In this document: one piece after another, positions 26,026 through 34,188 of the stretch | Position numbering within the stretch: position 1 is the first letter of the stretch | Layout: each line of letters begins with the position of its first letter | Assembly (NCBI GenBank): GCA_904419285.1 | Contig: CAJFQZ010000020.1 | Span: 1 to 51,151 of the forward strand | From: Lachnospiraceae bacterium UBA1818 | Lineage (GTDB): Bacteria > Bacillota > Clostridia > Lachnospirales > Lachnospiraceae | Length of the DNA stretch: 51,151 nucleotides | Direction: 5' to 3' | Made by a program: the position numbers and the translations under genes | The notes under the pieces: generated by a model | The model's input: the letters and a program-made list of their open reading frames with translations, nothing else | Database searches by the model: none | Told to the model about the DNA's origin: nothing

Positions 26026-26937
26026 ATGATATATAAGTTTGGTGAACAGCTGATACCTGTAAATATGGAGGAGTGGGAAGCGGAACAAGTTCCGGCAGTA
26101 TTTGTCACGGATTCAAGGCATGCAGACGCCGTCCTGGCGAAGGCAGGGATCGTCTTTGAAAATGAGATCCAGATAGCGAAGATCGGCTTCTGCCGTCTTG
26201 AGAACCAGCAGGACTGTGTGGTGGGAACGCTCTGTATTCCGAAGCTTCTTGACGTGCTCGGCAGCAGATACAGGATGTATTTTTTTGTCAACAGGAGCAA
26301 TGTGGTGATCGTGGATGACGAGGATTTCTCCCAGCGGCTCATCCGGAGGATCCAGAGAAAGCGGACCCATCAGGGGGAGACGAAAGAACGGTTCCTCTAC
26401 AACTATATTTCAGAGTTTATCAGCCGCGACCTGGAGATGCTCGTGGCTTATGAGAGGCGCCTGCTCCGCATGGAGGAGGATGTGAGCCAGGAGCATATCG
26501 CCAATTTCCAAAGCAGGCTGATGCCTATCCGGAGAGAACTGCTGAACCTTCGAAGCTATTATGATGAGATCATGGATCTGACGAAGGCGCTGGAGGAGAA
26601 TGAGAACGGCTTCTTCCTGAAAAAGCAGCTGAAATATTTCGGCACGCTGACAGACCGGGCGGACCGGCTGATGAGCCGCACCGGACATCTGCTGGAATAT
26701 GCGCAGCAGGTGAAGGAAGCGTATCAGGCGCAGATCGACGCGCGCCAGAACAGCAATATGCAGTTCCTGACCGTCCTGTCTACGATCTTCTTCCCGCTGA
26801 CGTTGATCACCGGGTGGTACGGGATGAACTTCAGGGATATGCCCGGCCTTGACAACGGCTATCCTGGCGTAGTCTGTCTGAGTATTGTTGTCATTCTGAT
26901 CTGTCTGATCATCTTTAAGAAGAAACATATCATATAG
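26026..26937 (+). CDS. CorA-family divalent-metal channel
   Basis: This 303-residue protein has a cytoplasmic N-terminal domain, a long helical stalk (about residues 130-235), and two C-terminal helices. The channel signature YGMNF is present with Gly266-Met267-Asn268 at the end of the first helix (FLTVLSTIFFPLTLITGW before it). Family members move Mg2+, Co2+, Ni2+ or Zn2+. The N-terminal domain is divergent from classical CorA, so the ion is not certain. Confidence 0.9.
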   Translation: MIYKFGEQLIPVNMEEWEAEQVPAVFVTDSRHADAVLAKAGIVFENEIQIAKIGFCRLENQQDCVVGTLCIPKLLDVLGSRYRMYFFVNRSNVVIVDDEDFSQRLIRRIQRKRTHQGETKERFLYNYISEFISRDLEMLVAYERRLLRMEEDVSQEHIANFQSRLMPIRRELLNLRSYYDEIMDLTKALEENENGFFLKKQLKYFGTLTDRADRLMSRTGHLLEYAQQVKEAYQAQIDARQNSNMQFLTVLSTIFFPLTLITGWYGMNFRDMPGLDNGYPGVVCLSIVVILICLIIFKKKHII

Positions 26938-26965
26938 AGAGCAGCTTTCGGTTGTGTTTTTCAGT

Positions 26966-27007
26966 AAAAATGGCTATACTTTCTTCAGAGAGTACAGCCA
27001 TTTTTTT
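26966..27007 (+). terminator. Terminator after the CorA-type gene
   Basis: AAAAATGGCT (26966-26975) pairs with AGCCATTTTT (26996-27005), with TACT/AGTA pairing inside, followed by more T to 27007. The next gene starts only 22 nt later, so its promoter must overlap this terminator or it relies on read-through. Confidence 0.85.
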
Positions 27008-27028
27008 GAATCAGCGGGAGTGAGGAAC

Positions 27029-27790
27029 ATGGATTACAGCAGAGCAAAAAAAGTTTTTGAACAGTATCTGGACGGTTATGACCGTGAGAATGATAAAGTG
27101 AAGCTAAAGATCGTACATACCTACGGAGTGGTCGCTCAAAGCACAGAGATAGCAGACCGGATGAAGCTTTCCGGGGAAGAGAGGACGCTGGCGCAGATCA
27201 TTGCCCTTCTGCATGATATCGGGAGGTTCGAGCAGCTCAAGAGATTCGACAGCTTTCTGCCGGATACGATGGATCATGCGGCATACGGGGTGCAGGTCCT
27301 CTTTGAGGAGGGGATGATCCGCCGTTTTGTCCCGGAAGATACATGGGACGAGACGATCCGCACCGCAATCGCGCGGCACAGTGATTTTAAGCTGAGCGGG
27401 GTCACAGATGAACGGACTCTGTTTCACGCAAGGCTGATCCGGGATGCGGATAAGCTGGACAACTGCCGGGTCAAGCTGGAGGACGCTCTGGAGACCTTTA
27501 TGGGCGCTCCGGCGGAGGTGATCGGAGCACAGGATATCTCGCCGAAGATCAGGGAGGACGCATTTGCAGGGCGAAGCATCCTCTCCTCGGACCGGGTGAC
27601 TCTGATGGATTACTGGGTGTCCTATGTGGCATATTTCTACGACCTGAACTTCAGGGAGAGCCTGGACATTGTAGAGGAAAATGATTTTGTCCGCAGGATC
27701 ATCCGGAGGATCCCGTACTCGAATCCTGCAACGCGGGAGTCCATGGAAGAACTGGAAAAGCGGCTGTTAAGGTATGTACATGACCGATAA
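27029..27790 (+). CDS. HD-domain phosphohydrolase
   Basis: This 253-residue cytoplasmic protein has an HD domain: His in KIVHTYGV, the HD pair in LLHDIGRFEQ, and DADKLDN as the distal Asp. The family cleaves phosphate esters, often of nucleotides; the substrate is unknown. The ATG at 27029 is chosen because GAGTGAGG lies just upstream; the alternative at 26954 would begin inside the preceding terminator. Confidence 0.88.
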   Translation: MDYSRAKKVFEQYLDGYDRENDKVKLKIVHTYGVVAQSTEIADRMKLSGEERTLAQIIALLHDIGRFEQLKRFDSFLPDTMDHAAYGVQVLFEEGMIRRFVPEDTWDETIRTAIARHSDFKLSGVTDERTLFHARLIRDADKLDNCRVKLEDALETFMGAPAEVIGAQDISPKIREDAFAGRSILSSDRVTLMDYWVSYVAYFYDLNFRESLDIVEENDFVRRIIRRIPYSNPATRESMEELEKRLLRYVHDR

Positions 27791-27821
27791 TCGGGAATCA
27801 GCATATTTGTTTCTTCGGGAG

Positions 27822-27854
27822 AAAAGACTCTGCGGCATCTGCAGAGTCTTTTTT
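27822..27854 (+). terminator. Terminator after the HD-domain gene
   Basis: AAAAGACTCTGC (27822-27833) pairs with GCAGAGTCTTTT (27841-27852) around GGCATCT, and the T-run continues to 27854. Confidence 0.92.
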
Positions 27855-27968
27855 GACCCTTTCGGGCTGCTGTGAACGGTTACCTTTTCGATGTTCCGCA
27901 CAGACAGCAGGACAGAAGGGAATGTATCAAAATATTGCCAGGATCTAAATCTGTCTGTAAAAACCGTC

Positions 27969-27997
27969 TTGCATGGCGCAAAAGCGGATGGTATGAT
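27969..27997 (+). promoter_or_regulatory. Likely sigma-A promoter before the Rpn-like gene
   Basis: TTGCAT (27969-27974), 17 bp, TATGAT (27992-27997). Transcription would begin near 28004, where the structured leader starts. Upstream, 27855-27968 shows nothing I can assign. Confidence 0.6.
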
Positions 27998-28004
27998 AGT
28001 GTCA

Positions 28005-28126
28005 CATCAAAATCCCGGATGCGGAAATTCTATACATTCAGCCGTCCGGAAAGAAGACCCCTCTCAGCAGAAGGGTTCCTATCTCAAATATCAGGGCATT
28101 TCAGCCGGAGATACCACATTTTGATG
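28005..28126 (+). promoter_or_regulatory. Candidate structured leader RNA (closed multibranch fold)
   Basis: CATCAAAAT (28005-28013), at the predicted transcription start, pairs perfectly with ATTTTGATG (28118-28126), which ends just before the ribosome binding site. Inside are CCGGA..CGG/CCGTCCGG (28015-28024 with 28042-28049), CCCT/AGGG (28059-28062 with 28072-28075) and a weak GGC/GCC hairpin (28095-28106). It matches no RNA class I recognise. It could also be chance in a 150-nt leader. Confidence 0.35.
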
Positions 28127-28154
28127 AAAATACAATATAAAAAGGAGGAATTCT

Positions 28155-29239
28155 ATGGGAAACCCGGACATAGCTGTGAAAAACTGGCTCAGCGATAATG
28201 AACGGTTTGCAGATCTGTTCAACGGCATGGTCTTCGGCGGAAGGCTGGTCGTCAGAGCGGAGGAGCTGGAAAGTATGGACAGGGAAACGGATATCATTGT
28301 CACAGACAAAGACGGGAAAAGAAAAGGAGTGCAGAGATACCGCGATATCGTGAAACGCTGGAAAAAGGGAGTGGACCTGGCTGTACTGACATGTGAAGCG
28401 ATTACGCAATGCCGGTGAGGGGAATGACTCAGGACGGGCTGTCTTATACTGATCAGATCAGACTCCTGCGCCAGGGAAAAAGCAAATCAGAGGGGAGCGG
28501 TCAGCATACAGGGAAACTGACCGGTGAAGAGTATCTCTCGCGCTTTGGAAAAAATGACAGAATCTTTCCGGTCATCACACTGATTTTTTATTATGATGTA
28601 AAAAAGTGGGACGGAGCAGTAGAACTTTATGATATGTTCAGGCTGGCCGATGAATTGAAGAAAGAGGAGGTGCTGAGAAAATACATTCCAAATTATCGGA
28701 TCAATCTGATCGATGCAGGAAATATAGAACATCTGGAGAGGTTCCATACAGATTTACAACAGGTGCTGGGAATGTTAAAATGTAGAGAGAAAAGAGAAGA
28801 ACTTGAAAGGTACATACAAAAGAACCGGGACTATTTTGAATGTGTGGACGTAGAGACCTATCAGGCAATAAGGGAACTTCTGCATTCAAAAAAGATCATG
28901 AAAGATATGTCTTCACTGAAAAAGGAGGAGAAGATCGATATGTGCAGGGCAATGGAAGAGTGGTATGAGAATGCTGTTGAAAAAGGCCTGGAGGCCGGCA
29001 GGAAGGCTGGGATGGAAGCCGGCAGAAAGGCTGGAATGGAAGCCGGAAGAAAGGCTGGAATGAAAGCCGGGATTGAGGCCGGACGAGCAGAAGGGCGAAT
29101 CGCGATCATCATCAGAATGCTGTCAAAAGGGCTGGATGAGGAAGAAATAAAGGGATACACAGACGGGACGGACGATGAGATCGCGAAGGCAAAACTGGAA
29201 ATGAAGGCGATGAATGAAGGCACGGGAGTGTGCGGCTGA
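28155..29239 (+). pseudogene. Rpn-family-like nuclease/transposase-associated protein, frameshifted
   Basis: Two overlapping frames together give one protein. The first (28155-28418) has NERFADLFNGMVFGGRLVV, an Asp-rich middle and QRYRDIVKRW, then runs out of frame after LTCEA. The second resumes at DYAMPVRGM (from about 28400), the segment that in intact relatives directly follows the CE-Q motif, and continues to 29239. A small deletion near 28396-28402 explains this. The fold is that of Rpn-type PD-(D/E)XK proteins. The C-terminus carries an EAGRKAGM tandem repeat, usual in the family. AAAGGAGG precedes the start. It is likely inactive, unless the frameshift is a sequencing error. Confidence 0.72.
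28991..29082 (+). repeat. 24-bp tandem repeat coding for EAGRKAGM-type octads
   Basis: Three full 24-bp units (28991-29014, 29015-29038, 29039-29062) and a degenerate fourth encode Glu/Ala-Gly-Arg/Lys octads at the C-terminus of the Rpn-like protein. Units 2 and 3 differ at a single base. The copy number probably varies between strains. Confidence 0.85.
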
Positions 29240-29253
29240 AAGGAGGGATCCAT

Positions 29254-30642
29254 ATGGCAGTAAAAGGGGCAGTTATGGTCCCTCATCCGCCCTTGATCAT
29301 ACCGCAGATCGGGCGCGGTGAGGAGCAGAAGATCCGGGCGACCATTGATTCCTATCACAAAGCGGCGAAGAAGATCGCAGAGTGGAAACCGGATACAGTA
29401 GTCATTCTGTCTCCGCACTCAGTGATGTACGCGGATTATTTTCATATTTCTCCGGGGGAGGGAGCGGAAGGAGATTTCGGACAGTTCCGGACGCCTCAGG
29501 TGAAGTTCCGGGTGAGCTATGACACAGAGTTCGTCTCTGTGCTTTCCAGGGAGGCGGAGGCACGCGGCATTCCCGCCGGGACTTTGGGCGAGCGGGACAG
29601 GAGACTGGACCACGGGACAATGGTTCCGCTCTATTTCCTGGATCAGTATGACAGAGAGTACCGTCTGGTGCGGATCGGTCTCTCTGGGCTTACGCTTTCC
29701 AGGCATTACGAGCTGGGAATGTGCATCAGGAAGACCGCGGAACTGCTCGGAAGAGAGATTGCGGTCATCGGCAGCGGAGATCTCTCCCATAGGCTGAAAG
29801 CGGAGGGACCTTATGGATTTCAGAAGGAAGGCCCGGAATATGATGAGCGGATCATGGATGTCATGGGGCGTGCGGCGTTTGGAGAACTGTTCGATTTTTC
29901 GGAGGAGTTCTGCGATAAGGCCGCGGAATGCGGACACAGATCTTTTACCATTATGGCAGGTGCGCTGGACGGTCTTGCGGTGAAGACCGAGAGACTGTCC
30001 CACGAAGACACTTTCGGTGTGGGATACGGCGTCTGCATCTATGAGGTGGAAGGCGGAGATCCCGAGAGACATTTTCTGGAAAAATACCGCCGGATGCAGG
30101 CAGAAGAGGCGGAGAAGAGAAAAGCTTCCGAGGACCCGTATGTGCGGCTGGCGAGAAAGACCATTGAGACATATGTCAGGACCGGGAAGAAGATCAGAAT
30201 CCCGGAAGGACTGCCGGAAGAGATGTATTCTGCCCGAGCTGGCGTGTTTGTCTCCTTGAAAGAAGAAGGAAAACTGCGGGGATGTATCGGCACGATCGCA
30301 CCGGTGCGGGGCAGCGTTGCGGAGGAGATCATAGAGAACGCGGTCAGCGCGGCTGTGAGGGATCCCCGGTTCCACGCAGTAGAGCCGGAGGAGTTGGAAC
30401 GCCTTGTGTACAGTGTGGATGTGCTGGGTGAGACGGAAACAATCGATTCACCGGAAGAACTGGATGTAAAGCGCTACGGCGTTGTGGTGAGCCGTGGGCG
30501 CAGGAGAGGACTTCTGCTTCCGAACCTGGAGGGAGTCGATACCGTGGAGGAACAGATCGATATCGCGAGAAGAAAGGCGGGAATCCCGGAAGATGCAGAG
30601 GATATCCGCCTGGAGCGCTTTGAGGTGGTGAGACATTTTTGA
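29254..30642 (+). CDS. LigB/MEMO-like dioxygenase-fold domain fused to AMMECR1 domain
   Basis: This 462-residue fusion belongs to the AmmeMemoRadiSam system. The N-terminal part (about 1-270) is a class III extradiol dioxygenase/MEMO-like fold with conserved His in MVPHPPL, LSPHSVMYADYFHI, LDHGTMVPLYFL and SGDLSHRL. The C-terminal part (about 295-462) is an AMMECR1 domain with LRGCIGTIAPVRG, AVRDPRF and LPNLEGVDTVEEQI. In many organisms these are separate proteins A and B. The radical SAM partner gene starts inside this gene's stop codon. The biochemical reaction of the system is unknown; a redox or nucleic-acid/peptide modification is only a guess. The ATG at 29254 follows AAAGGAGGG. Confidence 0.9.
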   Translation: MAVKGAVMVPHPPLIIPQIGRGEEQKIRATIDSYHKAAKKIAEWKPDTVVILSPHSVMYADYFHISPGEGAEGDFGQFRTPQVKFRVSYDTEFVSVLSREAEARGIPAGTLGERDRRLDHGTMVPLYFLDQYDREYRLVRIGLSGLTLSRHYELGMCIRKTAELLGREIAVIGSGDLSHRLKAEGPYGFQKEGPEYDERIMDVMGRAAFGELFDFSEEFCDKAAECGHRSFTIMAGALDGLAVKTERLSHEDTFGVGYGVCIYEVEGGDPERHFLEKYRRMQAEEAEKRKASEDPYVRLARKTIETYVRTGKKIRIPEGLPEEMYSARAGVFVSLKEEGKLRGCIGTIAPVRGSVAEEIIENAVSAAVRDPRFHAVEPEELERLVYSVDVLGETETIDSPEELDVKRYGVVVSRGRRRGLLLPNLEGVDTVEEQIDIARRKAGIPEDAEDIRLERFEVVRHF

Positions 30643-31499
30643 GAGAAAACGGAAGTGCATCTGTCTGCCCGGTCTGTCCCCATCACTGCAGGCTGACGGA
30701 AGGACAGCGGGGAAGGTGCGGAGCGAGAAGGAATGAGAAGGGAAAAATTGTTTGTGATAATTATGGGAAGATCACGGCGCTGGCGCTGGATCCCATAGAG
30801 AAGAAGCCGCTGAAACAGTTTCTCCCCGGAAGCCTGATCCTGTCGGTGGGAAGCTTCGGGTGCAATCTGTCCTGTCCTTTCTGTCAGAACCACGAGATCT
30901 CCATGCCGGATGCTGCCGGGGCGGCATACAGGGAAATCACGCCGGAGGAACTGGCAGAGCTGGCGGCAGACTGCTGCGGCCGTGAGGATGGATACGGACG
31001 GAAAAATGTCGGAGTGGCATACACCTACAATGAACCTCTTGTCGGATATGAATTTGTCAGGGATACGGCAGAGTTGGTCCGGGAGAGGGGAATGAAGAAT
31101 GTACTTGTCACAAACGGCACGGCAGAGATTTTCGTGCTGGAAGAACTCCTTCCGTATATTGATGCGATGAACATTGATCTGAAAGGGTTCTCGGAAGCAT
31201 ATTACCGGAAGCTGGGCGGGGATCTGGAGACTGTAAAAAGATTTATCTGCAGGGCGGCGGAAAACTGTCATATAGAACTGACGACCCTGATCGTTCCGGG
31301 AGAGAATGATTCAGAGGAGGAGATGGAAAAGGAGGCGAAGTGGATCGCGTCGGTGGATCCGCAGATCGTGCTCCATGTGACCAGATTTTTTCCGAGATAC
31401 CGGATGACAGACCGGCAGGCGGCTGATGTAGAACAGATCTACCGGCTGCGCGATACAGCGGGAAGGTATCTGAAAAATGTATATACAGGGAACTGCTGA
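30639..31499 (+). CDS. amrS: AmmeMemoRadiSam system radical SAM enzyme
   Basis: This 286-residue radical SAM protein resembles pyruvate formate-lyase activating enzyme. The 4Fe-4S cluster motif is Cys75-x3-Cys79-x2-Cys82 (CNLSCPFC). An N-terminal cysteine set CPVCPHHC with a later C is a family mark. YTYNEPL and NVLVTNGT line the SAM site. The start is a TTG at 30639 overlapping the previous stop codon; no ATG or GTG fits before the cysteine motif, and GAGGTGG lies 10 nt upstream. The tight overlap with the LigB/AMMECR1 fusion indicates translational coupling. The target of the radical chemistry is not known. Confidence 0.92.
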   Translation: MRENGSASVCPVCPHHCRLTEGQRGRCGARRNEKGKIVCDNYGKITALALDPIEKKPLKQFLPGSLILSVGSFGCNLSCPFCQNHEISMPDAAGAAYREITPEELAELAADCCGREDGYGRKNVGVAYTYNEPLVGYEFVRDTAELVRERGMKNVLVTNGTAEIFVLEELLPYIDAMNIDLKGFSEAYYRKLGGDLETVKRFICRAAENCHIELTTLIVPGENDSEEEMEKEAKWIASVDPQIVLHVTRFFPRYRMTDRQAADVEQIYRLRDTAGRYLKNVYTGNC

Positions 31500-31501
31500 G
31501 A

Positions 31502-31533
31502 GACCGGAGGATGCGATTCAGTATCCGCCGGTC
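31502..31533 (+). terminator. Hairpin after amrS
   Basis: GACCGG/CCGGTC (31502-31507, 31528-31533) stacks on GGAT/ATCC (31509-31512, 31523-31526). Only a weak TTG follows. It lies 3 nt after the stop codon. Confidence 0.55.
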
Positions 31534-31621
31534 TTGTGCTGCTGTATGATATTACGATACCGGAATCCGAAAAAGAGACTTTGGAGCATGAAAGATTTTC
31601 AGGAGCGCAGAGAAGCTGCCG

Positions 31622-32629
31622 TCAGTGACGGTCCGGACACTTTCCCGTGGAATTTCTAACAATGAGCTGCGCATGAAGAAGAATCGTGCCGATGGAAACT
31701 CCGTTGAGCAGACTCATGGCGGCATAGTATCCACATTTCCCTATATTGATCCTGTCCTGCCGTATCGTGGTAAGGGGCGGGGAGGTGTACGGACAGATGG
31801 GAAGATCGTCAAATCCTACGATGCTCACGGATTCCGGGACTCTGTGCCCCAGCTGCTGGCACTGGACCAGAGCGGCATTAGCGATCGTGTCCTGCCCACA
31901 GACGATGCCGGTGACCCCCATGTCCAGAAGGCGGGGAAGATGCCGGTCCATACATTCGGAGAGGAAGAAAGAGCATCCGGCAAGCGCCGGGGCATCGTTC
32001 AGCCTGTGCCGTCTCAGTGCCTGGAAAAATGCATCGTAGCGCACCTGCATGATGTGGGATTCAAGCGCGCTGCTCAGATATCCTATCTTCTCGTGACCGA
32101 GGTCCTTCAGATGCGAGACCGCCAGTTCCATTCCCTCCTTATTGTCGATCCCTATATAGGCGATCGAGGGATTGTCATGAATCTGATTGTCGTAGAGCAC
32201 AGTGGGAGTCCGGGTCGTCCGAAAGTCCTTCATCCAGGGATCGTTCAGGGAGAATCCGAGGACAAAAGACGCGGCATAATCATTCTGCAGCATGAAGATA
32301 TCGTAGGAAACCTCTTTCTGTGTCTCGGCGTTTACCGGAACGATCTCAACCTCGAAGCCGGCCGGTTCGGCCATCTGCCGAAAGCCCATTACAATGTCAT
32401 AGGCAAAGTGATGGGGCTCTGAGTATTGAATGAAATCTTTCTGTGCGAGGATACAGAGCCTTTTCGCCGAGTTTTTGTAACGGCGGAGCTTTGTGTATCC
32501 AAGCTCGACTGCGGTTTCAAGTATTTGTTTTTGTAATGTTTCGCTGATGTCGGGGGCGTTGTTGAGCGCTTTGGAGACAGTGCCCTTGGAAATGCCCAGT
32601 TTATCAGCAATATCCTGAATTGTTGTCAT
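31622..32629 (-). CDS. LacI-family repressor of the maltodextrin locus
   Basis: This 335-residue regulator starts MTTIQDIADKLGISKGTVSKALN, a canonical LacI helix-turn-helix and hinge, followed by a sugar-binding-protein-like domain (residues about 60-330) ending near FDDLPICPYTSPPLTTIRQD. The ATG at 32629 places the HTH at the usual position; an upstream ATG at 32647 would add MKAGKK. It is divergent from malE and has its own promoter. Two clusters of CGAA-containing inverted repeats lie between the genes. By context it represses malEFG and perhaps its own gene, and is relieved by a maltodextrin. This is the MalR pattern of Firmicutes. Confidence 0.93.
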   Translation of the reverse strand: MTTIQDIADKLGISKGTVSKALNNAPDISETLQKQILETAVELGYTKLRRYKNSAKRLCILAQKDFIQYSEPHHFAYDIVMGFRQMAEPAGFEVEIVPVNAETQKEVSYDIFMLQNDYAASFVLGFSLNDPWMKDFRTTRTPTVLYDNQIHDNPSIAYIGIDNKEGMELAVSHLKDLGHEKIGYLSSALESHIMQVRYDAFFQALRRHRLNDAPALAGCSFFLSECMDRHLPRLLDMGVTGIVCGQDTIANAALVQCQQLGHRVPESVSIVGFDDLPICPYTSPPLTTIRQDRINIGKCGYYAAMSLLNGVSIGTILLHAQLIVRNSTGKCPDRH

Positions 32630-32684
32630 TTTTTTACCTGCTTTCATAGGCATCTGAAGACGGATGCCGAAATCAATTACACTT

Positions 32685-32713
32685 ATTATAAAGAAAAGAA
32701 ATCGGAAAATCAA
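32685..32713 (-). promoter_or_regulatory. Promoter of the LacI-family gene
   Basis: On the minus strand TTGATT (complement of 32708-32713), 17 bp, TATAAT (complement of 32685-32690). It lies about 56 bp before the start codon. Confidence 0.75.
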
Positions 32714-32736
32714 CGAGCACTGGTCGGACGAACAGG

Positions 32737-32767
32737 CGAAACACAGGAAGTTTCGAAAAATTTCGAA
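32737..32767. promoter_or_regulatory. Upstream LacI-type operator cluster
   Basis: CGAAAC (32737-32742) with GTTTCG (32750-32755) forms an inverted repeat with a 7-bp centre. It overlaps a second palindrome, TTCGAA-AAAT-TTCGAA (32752-32767). It lies between the two divergent promoters. Pairing with the downstream site by looping is possible. Confidence 0.45.
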
Positions 32768-32851
32768 GAAGACAGAAGTGAAAATGCATAAAAAAGATAA
32801 CAAAAAACTATGCATATTATATGAAATATAAAATTTGTATAAAGTTTGGGA

Positions 32852-32880
32852 TTGACGAACAGCGGTAATGGGTCTATAGT
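32852..32880 (+). promoter_or_regulatory. Promoter of the maltodextrin operon
   Basis: TTGACG (32852-32857), 17 bp, TATAGT (32875-32880). Transcription should start near 32887, directly at the downstream operator. Confidence 0.82.
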
Positions 32881-32889
32881 AATAACTAC

Positions 32890-32912
32890 CGAAACAATTC
32901 GAAACTTTCAAG
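32890..32912 (+). promoter_or_regulatory. Downstream LacI-type operator
   Basis: CGAA-ACAA-TTCG (32890-32901), with a second CGAAAC at 32900-32905, lies from about +4 of the predicted transcript, a position where a bound repressor blocks initiation. It shares half-sites with the upstream cluster. Confidence 0.5.
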
Positions 32913-32929
32913 AGCGGAGGAAGAGAAAA

Positions 32930-34174
32930 ATGAAGAAAAGAGTAGTTGCGGTGCTGCTGGCCGGAGTGATGACGTTCGGTCTTGCGGCGTCCTGTCTGAC
33001 CGGATGCGGGAACGGATCGGACAACGGCGGTACTGAGAAGGTGCGTCTTATGGTCTGGTCCCCGTCCGAGGATCAGTCCAAAGACAGCGGTGAATGGCTT
33101 CAGACTTGCTGTGAAGCATTTGCGGAAGAGCATCCGGAGTGGGACATCACTTTTGTCTATGGTGTTATGGATGAGGCGAGCGCGGCAGGCCAGGTCTCGC
33201 AGGATTCTGAAGCAAGTGCAGACGTATTTATGTATGCGAACGATACGATCACAACACTTACGGACGCCAAGGCTCTCGCGAAGATCGGCGGTATCTACAA
33301 AGATGAGGTCGAAGCTACCAACTCGCAGGAGATCCTTGACACCATAACCGTGGACGATTATCTGTACGGCGTGCCTTACACGACGAATACCTGGTTCATG
33401 TTTTATGATAAATCGGTATTCTCTGAGGACGATATCAAGAACCTGGATACCATGCTGGAAAAAGGCGTCGTGTCCTTCCCGTTCACGAACTCCTGGTATC
33501 TGCCGGCATTTTATATCGGAAACGGCTGTACCCTGTTCGGGGACGGAACAGACGAGTCGGCAGGAGTTGACTTCAGCGGCCAGAAGGCAGTGGATGTGAC
33601 GAATTATCTGATCGATCTGGCAAACAATCCGAACTTTAAGATCGACGCGGACGGCTCTGGTATCGCAGGCCTGCGCGACGGAAGCATCAAGGCGATGTTC
33701 ACCGGATCATGGGATGCCAACGGAATCAAGGAATCACTGGGCGACAACATGGGCGTCGCTTCACTTCCGACTTATACGCTCAACGGAGAAGAAGTACAGA
33801 TGTACGCTTATGCCGGATCAAAGGCGATCGGCGTCAACTCGCAGAGCAGATATCCGGAAGCGGCGGTCCAGCTTGCTGTCTATCTCGGATCGGCAGAGGC
33901 ACAGCGCCTGCACTATGAGCTGAGAAATGTGATCCCGTGCAACACCGAGCTTCTTAAGGCAGAGGATATCGCTTCCGACGAGCTGGTCAACGCACAGAAC
34001 GACACGTTCAACTATACATCGATCATGCAGCCGTTTGTATCACAGATGAACAACTGCTGGACTCCGGTGGAGAACCTTGGAAAAGGAATCCGAAACGGCA
34101 GTGTGACCCACGATAACGCCGAGGAGCAGACAGAGGCGATGAACGACGCAATGAACAGCGACGGATTATCATAA
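32930..34174 (+). CDS. malE: Maltodextrin ABC importer substrate-binding lipoprotein
   Basis: This 414-residue extracellular lipoprotein has a signal peptide ending at lipobox LTGC (Cys26). The mature part is a family-1 solute-binding protein with VRLMVWSPSEDQ, FMYANDTITTLTDAKAL, YGVPYTTNTWFMFYDKS and GSWDANGIKESLGDNMG. The following permease genes and the GH13 genes identify the ligand as maltose or longer maltodextrins. The ATG at 32930 follows GCGGAGGA (32914-32921). It is the first gene after the LacI-controlled promoter. Confidence 0.92.
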   Translation: MKKRVVAVLLAGVMTFGLAASCLTGCGNGSDNGGTEKVRLMVWSPSEDQSKDSGEWLQTCCEAFAEEHPEWDITFVYGVMDEASAAGQVSQDSEASADVFMYANDTITTLTDAKALAKIGGIYKDEVEATNSQEILDTITVDDYLYGVPYTTNTWFMFYDKSVFSEDDIKNLDTMLEKGVVSFPFTNSWYLPAFYIGNGCTLFGDGTDESAGVDFSGQKAVDVTNYLIDLANNPNFKIDADGSGIAGLRDGSIKAMFTGSWDANGIKESLGDNMGVASLPTYTLNGEEVQMYAYAGSKAIGVNSQSRYPEAAVQLAVYLGSAEAQRLHYELRNVIPCNTELLKAEDIASDELVNAQNDTFNYTSIMQPFVSQMNNCWTPVENLGKGIRNGSVTHDNAEEQTEAMNDAMNSDGLS

Positions 34175-34188
34175 GGAGGCAAATGAGG

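Noticed and set aside
28991-29082. Short regular repeats considered as a CRISPR array
   Set aside because: Units are contiguous with no spacers and lie in frame inside a coding region.
31625-32422. Plus-strand open frame inside the LacI-family gene
   Set aside because: Antisense to a protein with a clear helix-turn-helix and sugar-binding domain; no start signal.
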